NCBI GenBank assembly: GCA_934490165.1
Contig: CAKSTB010000023.1
Coordinates: 1-41,847, forward strand
Reading direction: 5' to 3'
Source: an uncultured Ruminiclostridium sp.
GTDB lineage: Bacteria > Bacillota > Clostridia > Oscillospirales > Ruminococcaceae
Length of the DNA: 41,847 nucleotides
Position numbers and translations under genes: made by a program. The notes under the pieces were generated by a model. The model was not told where the DNA came from. It did not search any database and saw only the letters and a program-made list of their open reading frames with translations. Below are positions 15,308 to 21,998 of this stretch, in pieces (within the stretch, counting starts at the first letter, position 1; every line of letters starts with the position of its first letter).

Positions 15308-15763
15308 ATGACAGTTGCAGAGAAGGTATCATACATCAAGGGACTTGCAGAAGGTCTTGGTGTTGATGATTCAACAAAGGAAGGCAAAGTGCTCGCTGCT
15401 ATCGTTGACGTGCTTGACGATATTGCACTGACACTCGGCGATATAGACGAAGAACTGAACGATGTAGCTGACGTTATGACCGATATGGAAGAAAGCGTTG
15501 ACTGCCTTGAAGATGTTGTTTACGGCGATGACGAGGACGATTACGACGACTGTGATTGTGACGACTGCTGTGACGAGGACGACTTTGACGATGATATGTA
15601 CGAAGTGACCTGCCCCAGCTGCGGCAACACTATCACTGTTGACTTTGACGTTATCCAGTCAGGCGAAATTCCCTGCCCCAACTGTGGTGAAACACTTGAG
15701 TTTGACCTCAGCTGCTTAGAGGACGAGGAATGCGATTGCGGTTGCCACCACGACCACGAATAA
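15308..15763 (+). CDS. CD1247 N-terminal domain protein with zinc ribbon
   Basis: The 151-residue product begins with the CD1247-type helical region (VAEKVSYIKGLAEGLGVDDSTKEGKVL, then DVLDDIALTLGDIDEELNDV), continues into a strongly acidic Asp/Cys-rich centre (DEDDYDDCDCDDCCDEDDFDDD) and ends in a four-cysteine ribbon CPSCGNTITVDFD...IPCPNCGETLEF and a CDCGCHHDHE tail. The ribbon should bind zinc; the acidic, cysteine-rich stretch and the His-Asp tail may bind further metal. No function is known for the family. It follows efp and has its own AGGAGG site. Confidence 0.85.
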   Translation: MTVAEKVSYIKGLAEGLGVDDSTKEGKVLAAIVDVLDDIALTLGDIDEELNDVADVMTDMEESVDCLEDVVYGDDEDDYDDCDCDDCCDEDDFDDDMYEVTCPSCGNTITVDFDVIQSGEIPCPNCGETLEFDLSCLEDEECDCGCHHDHE

Positions 15764-15776
15764 TCAGATTTGACAG

Positions 15777-15810
15777 TAATCGCCTGCCTGTATGGCAGGC
15801 GATTATTTTT
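15777..15810 (+). terminator. Terminator after efp operon
   Basis: A 12-bp perfect stem (15777-15788 with 15794-15805) with a five-base loop, followed by TTTTT. Confidence 0.93.
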
Positions 15811-15855
15811 GCATATCAAAATCGGACAAATTAAGTCTTTTTTTAGCGTCCTGCC

Positions 15856-15884
15856 TTGATTTTTCGGCATAATAGTGGTATACT
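15856..15884 (+). promoter_or_regulatory. Promoter for mrp-type ATPase
   Basis: TTGATT at 15856-15861 and TATACT at 15879-15884 with 17 bp between, 41 bp upstream of the ATG. Confidence 0.7.
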
Positions 15885-15925
15885 TACAACATAAACGGCA
15901 TAGCCGATCGAAAGGAAACGAAATT

Positions 15926-16750
15926 ATGAGCGAATGTACTCACGATTGCAGTTCATGTTCACAGAACTGCGGCGAAAGAACGACCCCTCAGAGCTTTCTT
16001 GAAAAGCCGCACGAGCTGTCACATATAAAGAAAGTAATAGGCATAGTAAGCGGTAAGGGCGGTGTCGGTAAATCTATGGTAACTTCTCTGCTTGCTGTGA
16101 CTATGCAGAGAAAAGGCTTCAAGACCGCTGTGCTTGATGCCGATATAACAGGTCCGTCTATCCCTAAGGCTTTCGGACTTCACGAAAAGGCTACCGGGGA
16201 TAATACAGGCATATACCCTGTTATGACAAAGACAGGCATTGAAGTAATGTCGGTAAATCTGCTTTTACCCGACGAAACCGACCCTGTTGTATGGAGAGGT
16301 CCTGTTATCGCAAATACAGTAAAGCAGTTCTGGACAGACGTTATATGGAACGATGTTGACTATATGTTCGTTGATATGCCGCCCGGAACAGGCGACGTAC
16401 CGCTGACGGTGTTCCAGTCACTGCCGATAGACGGCATTATCGTTGTAACATCTCCTCAGGAGCTTGTTTCGATGATCGTCGGAAAGGCTGTCAAGATGGC
16501 TGAGATGATGGACGTACCGGTTCTCGGCATAGTTGAAAATATGTCATATTATGAGTGCCCCGACTGCAAGTCACGTCACAGTATTTTCGGTGACAGCCAC
16601 ATTGAAGAGGTTGCCGCAAAGTACGATATAAAGAATATCGCAAGAATGCCTATCAACCCGAAGCTGGCGGCGGCTTGCGATAAGGGTCTTATTGAGCTTT
16701 ACGATGGCGACTGGCTCAACGAAACAGCCGATATGCTTGAAAAGCTGTAA
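15926..16750 (+). CDS. Mrp/NBP35 family iron-sulfur carrier ATPase
   Basis: The 274-residue product opens with cysteine-rich MSECTHDCSSCSQNCGE, a likely iron-sulfur ligand set as in NBP35, then the deviant Walker A GKGGVGKS near residues 43-50, LDADITGPSIPKAFG, DYMFVDMPPGTGDVPLTVFQ, and the late CPDC pair in VENMSYYECPDCKSRHSIFG. Mrp/ApbC/NBP35 ATPases bind and transfer [4Fe-4S] clusters. ATG 15926 is chosen because AAAGGA is nine bases upstream; an in-frame upstream start at 15875 would begin before the promoter-proximal leader ends. It stands alone with its own promoter and terminator. Confidence 0.93.
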   Translation: MSECTHDCSSCSQNCGERTTPQSFLEKPHELSHIKKVIGIVSGKGGVGKSMVTSLLAVTMQRKGFKTAVLDADITGPSIPKAFGLHEKATGDNTGIYPVMTKTGIEVMSVNLLLPDETDPVVWRGPVIANTVKQFWTDVIWNDVDYMFVDMPPGTGDVPLTVFQSLPIDGIIVVTSPQELVSMIVGKAVKMAEMMDVPVLGIVENMSYYECPDCKSRHSIFGDSHIEEVAAKYDIKNIARMPINPKLAAACDKGLIELYDGDWLNETADMLEKL

Positions 16751-16768
16751 GCGACTTATAATATAATG

Positions 16769-16792
16769 ACCGCAGACACGCTCTGCGGTTTT
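16769..16792 (+). terminator. Terminator after mrp-type ATPase gene
   Basis: ACCGCAGA 16769-16776 pairs with TCTGCGGT 16782-16789, followed by TTT. Confidence 0.85.
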
Positions 16793-16803
16793 GAATATTT
16801 GTA

Positions 16804-16833
16804 TTGTCAACCGTATATAAAATCAGGTTGACA
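16804..16833 (+). promoter_or_regulatory. Candidate BirA operator upstream of birA
   Basis: TTGTCAACC at 16804-16812 and GGTTGACA at 16826-16833 form an inverted repeat with a 13-bp AT-rich spacer containing a TATA-like box. Known BirA sites have TTGTAAACC / GGTTTACAA-type half-sites, so the half-sites match well, but the spacer is shorter than the usual 14-16 bp. The site lies 19 bp before birA, which encodes a BirA with a DNA-binding domain, so autoregulation by biotin is plausible. Confidence 0.5.
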
Positions 16834-16852
16834 GTGAAAGGTAATTCTTTTT

Positions 16853-17839
16853 ATGAAATTAAAAGAGCAGGTACTGCTTATACTCATGAGCAGTAAAGGC
16901 GGATATGTATCGGGCGAGGATATCTCAAAACAGTTGTACGTCAGCCGTAATGCTGTGTGGAAAGCTATAAACTCGCTCAGAGCAGACGGATTTGTAATTG
17001 ACGCAATACAGAACAAGGGATATCTTTTGTCCGGCGGAGAAGATTACGACTTTACACAATACGGACTTATGCGAATAAGACAATTGCTTAGAAAATCTGC
17101 CGCCGATGCCGAAATAACCATAAAAGATACCGTGACCTCGACAAACACGCTTCTCCGCTCTGCCGCAGAAAGCGGAGCTGCGAATAAAACGGTGCTAATA
17201 GCGAACGAGCAGACAGAGGGCAGAGGCAGACGAGGCAAAAGCTTCTACTCGCCTGCTGACAGCGGCATCTATATGTCGGTGCTCCTCCGACCCGACTTTG
17301 GCGCGGACAAATCGTTCTTCATAACCGCAGGTGCGGCTGTGTCTGCTGTAAGAGCGGTAAAGAAAGTCTGCGGTATCGATGCCGGTATAAAGTGGGTCAA
17401 CGATATTATGCTTGACGGAAAAAAGATCTGCGGAATACTTACCGAAGCTGTAACTGATTTTGAAAGCGGAAGTCTGCAATATGCCGTAATGGGACTGGGT
17501 ATAAATATAAGCCGCCCGAAAGACGGATTTCCGTCAGAAATATCCGATATCGCGTCAAGCCTTTATTCCGATGAGGTTGCCGACAACGAGCTTAAATGCT
17601 CGCTTGCCGCTGAAATACTGAACAACTTTTTCGATATATACGGACATACATCGGTCGAGCGGCTGATCGACGAATACAAAAGATATTCTGTTGTGATAGG
17701 CAAGCGTATCAAGGTGATATCCGCGGGCTCGGAATATTTTGCTACCGCTGTTGACATTGATAACGATGCAAGGCTTGTTGTAAAAGATGACAAGGGTAAT
17801 ATACATACATTATCCTCTGCCGAGGTTTCGGTAAGATAG
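16853..17839 (+). CDS. birA: Bifunctional biotin-protein ligase and biotin repressor
   Basis: The 328-residue product has an N-terminal winged helix (about residues 1-60, VSGEDISKQLYVSRNAVWKA), the biotin ligase core with NEQTEGRGRRGKSFYSP near residues 117-133, KWVNDIMLDGKKICGILTE around 180, and a C-terminal SH3-like domain with IKVISAGSEYFATAVDID and DKGNIHTLSSAEVSVR. It makes biotinyl-AMP and transfers biotin to the lysine of carriers such as that encoded at 10935, and in this long form represses biotin genes when bound to biotinyl-AMP. The 17-bp gap to the CLC gene suggests co-transcription. Confidence 0.94.
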   Translation: MKLKEQVLLILMSSKGGYVSGEDISKQLYVSRNAVWKAINSLRADGFVIDAIQNKGYLLSGGEDYDFTQYGLMRIRQLLRKSAADAEITIKDTVTSTNTLLRSAAESGAANKTVLIANEQTEGRGRRGKSFYSPADSGIYMSVLLRPDFGADKSFFITAGAAVSAVRAVKKVCGIDAGIKWVNDIMLDGKKICGILTEAVTDFESGSLQYAVMGLGINISRPKDGFPSEISDIASSLYSDEVADNELKCSLAAEILNNFFDIYGHTSVERLIDEYKRYSVVIGKRIKVISAGSEYFATAVDIDNDARLVVKDDKGNIHTLSSAEVSVR

Positions 17840-17856
17840 CATTACAAGAGGTATAA

Positions 17857-19119
17857 ATGAATAAACTGCTTAATCATCTGCGTATTCGCAGTGAACGACT
17901 TTACATAATATTGAAAACATTTTTCAAGTGGCTTGTGCTTTCCGGGATAACAGGACTTTGTTGCGGAGTTATCGGCTCGCTGTTTCATCTGTGTATGGAA
18001 TTTGCCACTGAATTTCGTACAGGGCATTCGTTTATGGTGTACTTCCTGCCGATAGCGGGACTTGCTATCGTATTTCTGTACAGCATATGCGGACTGAAAA
18101 ACGACCCGGGTACAAATATAATAATCACATCGATAAGAACCGAAGGTAAGATCCCTGTCAGAATGGCACCGCTGATATTCATCTCGGCGTTCATCACCCA
18201 TCTGTTCGGCGGTTCTGCCGGACGAGAGGGAGCGGCTTTACAGATCGGCGGCGGACTTTCGGCTGAGATCGCAAGGCTTCTTAAAATGGACGAGCGCAAC
18301 GGAAACCTGCTCGTTATGTGCGGTATGAGCGGACTGTTCTCCGCACTGTTCGGCACGCCTGTAACCGCGACTTTCTTCGCAATGGAGGTTATCAGCGTAG
18401 GCGTGTTCTACTACTCCGCTATTGTTCCATGCTTCTTCTCGGCTGTCGTTGCACTGGGGATATCGAGGCTGTTCGGGATCGTGCCGGTTGTTTATAAAGT
18501 TCCGATACCCGAGATCAACACCATCAATGTAGCTTTTGCTATGATATTGGGCGTGGGCACGGCTCTGCTCAGCATTATATTCTGCTTTTCACTGCACAAG
18601 CTGTCAAAGCTGTTGTCATCGAAAATAAAGAACAGCTATATCAGGATCTTTGCCTGCGGCTGTGTTATCGTGGTACTTACGCTGATATTCGGTACGGATT
18701 ACAACGGCGCGGGAATGAATATCATAATGGACGCTATGACAGGCACTACACGCCCCGAAGCGTTCGCGCTGAAGCTTGTATTCACCGTCATCACAATCGC
18801 AGGCGGCTATAAGGGCGGCGAAATAGTACCGTCATTCTTTATAGGTGCGACATTCGGCAATCTGTTCGGAACACTGATCGGACTGCCGCCGCAGTTCACC
18901 GCCGCACTGGGACTTGTTTCGCTGTTCTGCGGAGTGGTAAACTGCCCTGTGACATCGCTTCTTCTGAGCATCGAGCTGTTCGGAGGAGAGGGGATCATCT
19001 TCTTTGCCGCCGCCTGCTCGGTAAGCTATATCCTATCAGGCTACTACGGACTTTACACCGGTCAGAAGATAATGTACTCAAAGCTTCACAGCAAGTACAT
19101 AAACAGGCATACAAAATAA
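17857..19119 (+). CDS. CLC family anion transporter, fluoride/proton antiporter type
   Basis: The 420-residue product has about ten or more membrane helices and the CLC hallmark GGSAGREGAALQIGG with the gating glutamate. It lacks the usual GSGIP motif. In its place is DPGTNIIITSIR, followed by IPVRMAPLIFISAFITHLFG. That combination, with an N/I-rich pore motif and the RMAPL...THLFGGSAGREG string, is what I recognise from the CLC-F branch that exports fluoride in exchange for protons. The third motif GGYKGGEIVPSFFIGATFG is also present. It sits behind birA, not behind a recognisable fluoride riboswitch. Chloride transport remains the alternative. Confidence 0.85.
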   Translation: MNKLLNHLRIRSERLYIILKTFFKWLVLSGITGLCCGVIGSLFHLCMEFATEFRTGHSFMVYFLPIAGLAIVFLYSICGLKNDPGTNIIITSIRTEGKIPVRMAPLIFISAFITHLFGGSAGREGAALQIGGGLSAEIARLLKMDERNGNLLVMCGMSGLFSALFGTPVTATFFAMEVISVGVFYYSAIVPCFFSAVVALGISRLFGIVPVVYKVPIPEINTINVAFAMILGVGTALLSIIFCFSLHKLSKLLSSKIKNSYIRIFACGCVIVVLTLIFGTDYNGAGMNIIMDAMTGTTRPEAFALKLVFTVITIAGGYKGGEIVPSFFIGATFGNLFGTLIGLPPQFTAALGLVSLFCGVVNCPVTSLLLSIELFGGEGIIFFAAACSVSYILSGYYGLYTGQKIMYSKLHSKYINRHTK

Positions 19120-19205
19120 ACGTTCCGTATTATCGGTCGTTGCTAAAGACACCGGTTCGGATTTTCTCAGAGCAGTCTTATTGAACGCTGTTATACCGAT
19201 ATCGT

Positions 19206-19234
19206 TTGACTTTTGGCTTTCCCTGTGTTAGAAT
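19206..19234 (+). promoter_or_regulatory. Promoter for ECF sigma/anti-sigma operon
   Basis: TTGACT at 19206-19211 and TAGAAT at 19229-19234, spacer 17 bp. Confidence 0.72.
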
Positions 19235-19266
19235 ACATTATATAAAACGGTTCACGGAGGATCACT

Positions 19267-19797
19267 TTGCTCTCGGCTTACATTTCTACGGTCGATACAC
19301 CGACCGAAAAAGAACTAATAGCACAACTATATAATGCATATAAGCAGTTTATGTACAATATAAGTATGTCCCTGCTCGGCAATAAAGAAGATGCGGAGGA
19401 CGCGGTTCAGGACTCATTTGTAAGGATAATCAAAAATCTTGACAAAATACAAAACCCATATTCACGAAAAACAAAATCATATATTACTGTTATAACGAAA
19501 AATATCTGTCTGGATCACTTAAAAAAGCAGCAGAATATGCAAAAAGTATGTCCGGACGGAAAGATATACGAGGACGACTTGGCACAACAGGCAGAAATTG
19601 ATATTTCCTACGAAAAAATTATAAAAAATATGAAACAGCTGTCACCCCGGCTGAAAAGTATTGCTTTTCTGTACTATGTCCAGCAGCTGCCGACAGGTGA
19701 TATTGCCGAAATGCTCAATATTGAGCCTAACACCGTGCACGTTTATCTGTCACGGATACGAAAAACACTTCTCTCGCAAAAGGACGAATCAATATGA
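19267..19797 (+). CDS. ECF-type RNA polymerase sigma factor
   Basis: The 176-residue product has sigma region 2 (YKQFMYNISMSLLGNKEDAEDAVQDSFVRI, then DKIQNP...YITVITKNICLDHLKK) and region 4 (LSPRLKSIAFLYYVQQLPTGDIAEMLNIEPNTVHVYLSRIRKTL) separated by a short linker with no region 3, as in group 4 sigma factors. The start is TTG 19267, supported by GGAGG at 19256-19260 six bases upstream. The stop overlaps the next start (ATGA). The downstream membrane protein probably holds it inactive until a signal arrives. Its target promoters are unknown. Confidence 0.92.
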   Translation: MLSAYISTVDTPTEKELIAQLYNAYKQFMYNISMSLLGNKEDAEDAVQDSFVRIIKNLDKIQNPYSRKTKSYITVITKNICLDHLKKQQNMQKVCPDGKIYEDDLAQQAEIDISYEKIIKNMKQLSPRLKSIAFLYYVQQLPTGDIAEMLNIEPNTVHVYLSRIRKTLLSQKDESI

Positions 19798-20483
19798 CAA
19801 ACGACGAAAAGATAGCCGCCGCCCTTAAAAGCGACTATCTCTCCGAGCTTTCGGTATTTGAAGCACTGCCCGACTATAAGATAAGTCACAGCTTTGACAG
19901 AAGAATGCAGAAGCTCATACGCTCTTATATAAAAGAAAAAAATAAAGACCGTGTAATCGGCAGACGCAGAATCAGAATACGCCTGCTTATTGCGGCAATT
20001 ATCGCCGCTACCGTTGCACTCGGTACGGGAAGCGCGGTACTGCTTCACTACTGGGACACCTTCAAGCTGAAAAATGTCGGCAACAATGAATACGCATTTA
20101 TGGTTGACAATCCCGAAAGCGCACCATTACAGCTGACGGAAAAATATATGATCTCAGCCGATCTCAGCGAATATAAAAAAGAGATCATAAGCGACAGCGA
20201 GATTAATTACTGGACAGTATACACCTGTGGTGAAGATAAAACCATCGGGTTCAATCAGGTCACCAAAGACTTTGCAAATTCAACGCAGATAGGCTTCGGC
20301 GATGTACAGGTATTCCCTGAAAAAATGCCGCTCGGCGATTACACCGCGATGTATTATGTTTCTGCAAGCGGTGTGCAAAATCTGATATGGGACAACGGCG
20401 ATTATATATTCGAGCTGTCGGCAGACGGACTCAGCAAGGAAGAAACAAAGGCTCTTGCGCTGTCCGTCAAAAAGGAAGAATGA
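19794..20483 (+). CDS. Probable membrane anti-sigma factor (DUF4367-like)
   Basis: The 229-residue product has a cytoplasmic N-terminal part (about 1-60) with EALPDYKISHSFDRRMQKLIRSY, a single membrane helix (RIRLLIAAIIAATVALGTGSAVLLHYW, about 66-88), and an outside domain with LQLTEKYMISADLSEYKKE, GFNQVTKDFANST and DNGDYIFELSADGLSKEETKALALSV, which resembles the DUF4367 sensor fold found after anti-sigma helices. ATGA overlap with the sigma gene supports a partner role. It has no obvious zinc-binding HxxxCxxC motif. The ligand of the outer domain is unknown. Confidence 0.82.
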   Translation: MTNDEKIAAALKSDYLSELSVFEALPDYKISHSFDRRMQKLIRSYIKEKNKDRVIGRRRIRIRLLIAAIIAATVALGTGSAVLLHYWDTFKLKNVGNNEYAFMVDNPESAPLQLTEKYMISADLSEYKKEIISDSEINYWTVYTCGEDKTIGFNQVTKDFANSTQIGFGDVQVFPEKMPLGDYTAMYYVSASGVQNLIWDNGDYIFELSADGLSKEETKALALSVKKEE

Positions 20484-20494
20484 TATCCTGCCGC

Positions 20495-20523
20495 TTGCCT
20501 TATTCGTGCAAGTGTGGTATACT
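20495..20523 (+). promoter_or_regulatory. Promoter for CE2-type esterase
   Basis: TTGCCT 20495-20500 and TATACT 20518-20523 with 17 bp between; ends the sigma/anti-sigma unit and starts an independent one for the lipoprotein gene at 20584. Confidence 0.65.
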
Positions 20524-20583
20524 GATATCTGTCAATAATTTAAGCTGTATTCAGCAGGAACTACCGAAAATGAAAGGGAAAAT

Positions 20584-21816
20584 ATGAGTAAAAAAACCGT
20601 TTCAGCACTTTGTGCCGTAGCGCTTTTGCTCGGTATGTTATCGGGCTGTGCCGACAGCAAAACGGAGGAAAGTATGAACAATACAACATCAACAACAGAA
20701 AGCTCTGCAGTGTCTTCGACAGAAGTATCATCTGCGGAAAAACAGGAGGGTCAGACTGTAGTACTGACAGCCGATACAGCAAAGCTTGTCGGCAGAACGT
20801 ATCTGAATGACGATACACTCTGGGCGGCATTTTCAGGTTCGGGTGCAGAATTTACATACACCGGCAAAAAACTTGATATCACTGTAATAGGGGATCACGC
20901 CGCTACAGCCGGCAATGATGAAAACTATGCGCGCGTTGCGATATATGTGGACGGCGAACGCGTCATAGACGATATGCTGAACGAAAAAGAAAAGACATAT
21001 ACCGCTTTTGAAAGCGACACCGCAAAAAGCGTCGATGTGCAGATAATCAAGCTATCCGAATGCGCAATGTCTACATTCGGCATAAAGCCGATAAAGCTTG
21101 CGGACGGTGAGAAGATCGAACCTGCCAAGGCAAAAAACCTTAAGATAGAATTTATCGGCGACTCGATCACCTGTGGTTACGGCGTTGATGACGAAAATAA
21201 GGAACATCACTTCAAGACATCAACGGAAGATGTAACAAAGGCGTATGCGTATAAGACGGCACAGGCGCTGAATGCGGACTACAGCATGGTATCGATAAGC
21301 GGTTACGGTATTATTTCAGGTTATACCGATGACGGCAAGAAAAAGCCCGAGCAGACTATACCTCAGTACTATGACAAACTCGGCTTCTCATACAACAAGT
21401 TTGCAGATAACCTTGAAGTTGCCTCTCTCGAATGGGACTTTAACAATTACAAGCCGGACATAGTGGTAATAAACCTTGGCACAAACGATATGAGCTATGC
21501 AACAAATGATGCGACCAGAGCGGAATTTGAAGAAGGATATACAGAATTCTTAAAGCAGGTACGCTCACACAATCCTGACGCATATATATTCTGCACATAC
21601 GGTGTAATGGGAAATACCCTTCTGCAAAACATAAAGAACGTATGCGATCAATATTCAGCCGAAACAGGCGATGCAAAAGTGAAATTCTTTACACTCCCTA
21701 TGCAGGATGAAATCATAAACGGAATTGTCGCTGACTGGCACCCGAGTGAGAAAACGCATGAAATATGCGCAGAAAAGGTCGTAAGGTCTATCAAGGAAAC
21801 ATTGGGAATAGAATAA
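20584..21816 (+). CDS. SGNH lipoprotein esterase, CE2 (acetylxylan esterase) type
   Basis: The 410-residue product has a lipoprotein signal with lipobox LSGC (Cys22), a serine/threonine linker, a beta-sandwich domain (about 55-170, FSGSGAEFTYTGKKLDITVIG and YARVAIYVDGERVIDD) and an SGNH hydrolase domain with FIGDSITCGYGVDD (Ser in GDSI near 194), VVINLGTNDMSY and a late DWHPSEKTH with the catalytic His. Sandwich plus SGNH order is that of carbohydrate esterase family 2. It should remove acetyl groups from xylan or other polysaccharides at the cell surface. A glucan-binding role, known for some CE2 proteins, is possible. Confidence 0.88.
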   Translation: MSKKTVSALCAVALLLGMLSGCADSKTEESMNNTTSTTESSAVSSTEVSSAEKQEGQTVVLTADTAKLVGRTYLNDDTLWAAFSGSGAEFTYTGKKLDITVIGDHAATAGNDENYARVAIYVDGERVIDDMLNEKEKTYTAFESDTAKSVDVQIIKLSECAMSTFGIKPIKLADGEKIEPAKAKNLKIEFIGDSITCGYGVDDENKEHHFKTSTEDVTKAYAYKTAQALNADYSMVSISGYGIISGYTDDGKKKPEQTIPQYYDKLGFSYNKFADNLEVASLEWDFNNYKPDIVVINLGTNDMSYATNDATRAEFEEGYTEFLKQVRSHNPDAYIFCTYGVMGNTLLQNIKNVCDQYSAETGDAKVKFFTLPMQDEIINGIVADWHPSEKTHEICAEKVVRSIKETLGIE

Positions 21817-21821
21817 GAGTT

Positions 21822-21849
21822 ATCAGGCACTGAAAAGTGCCTGATTTTT
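21822..21849 (+). terminator. Terminator after esterase gene
   Basis: ATCAGGCACT 21822-21831 pairs exactly with AGTGCCTGAT 21836-21845 around GAAA, then TTTT. Confidence 0.93.
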
Positions 21850-21923
21850 GTATATTTTCAACATATCAGTACCACGATTTTTATTACTATTGTGAAATAT
21901 GCTGTGCAAATTTTCCTGATTAT

Positions 21924-21952
21924 TTGACTTTATTCCGATAATGTGGTATCAT
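21924..21952 (+). promoter_or_regulatory. Promoter for chemoreceptor gene
   Basis: TTGACT 21924-21929 and TATCAT 21947-21952 with 17-bp spacer, 46 bp before the ATG. Confidence 0.72.
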
Positions 21953-21998
21953 TTAATAATAACGGTTCTGACCGCATAAATATCGGGAGGAAATTCTG

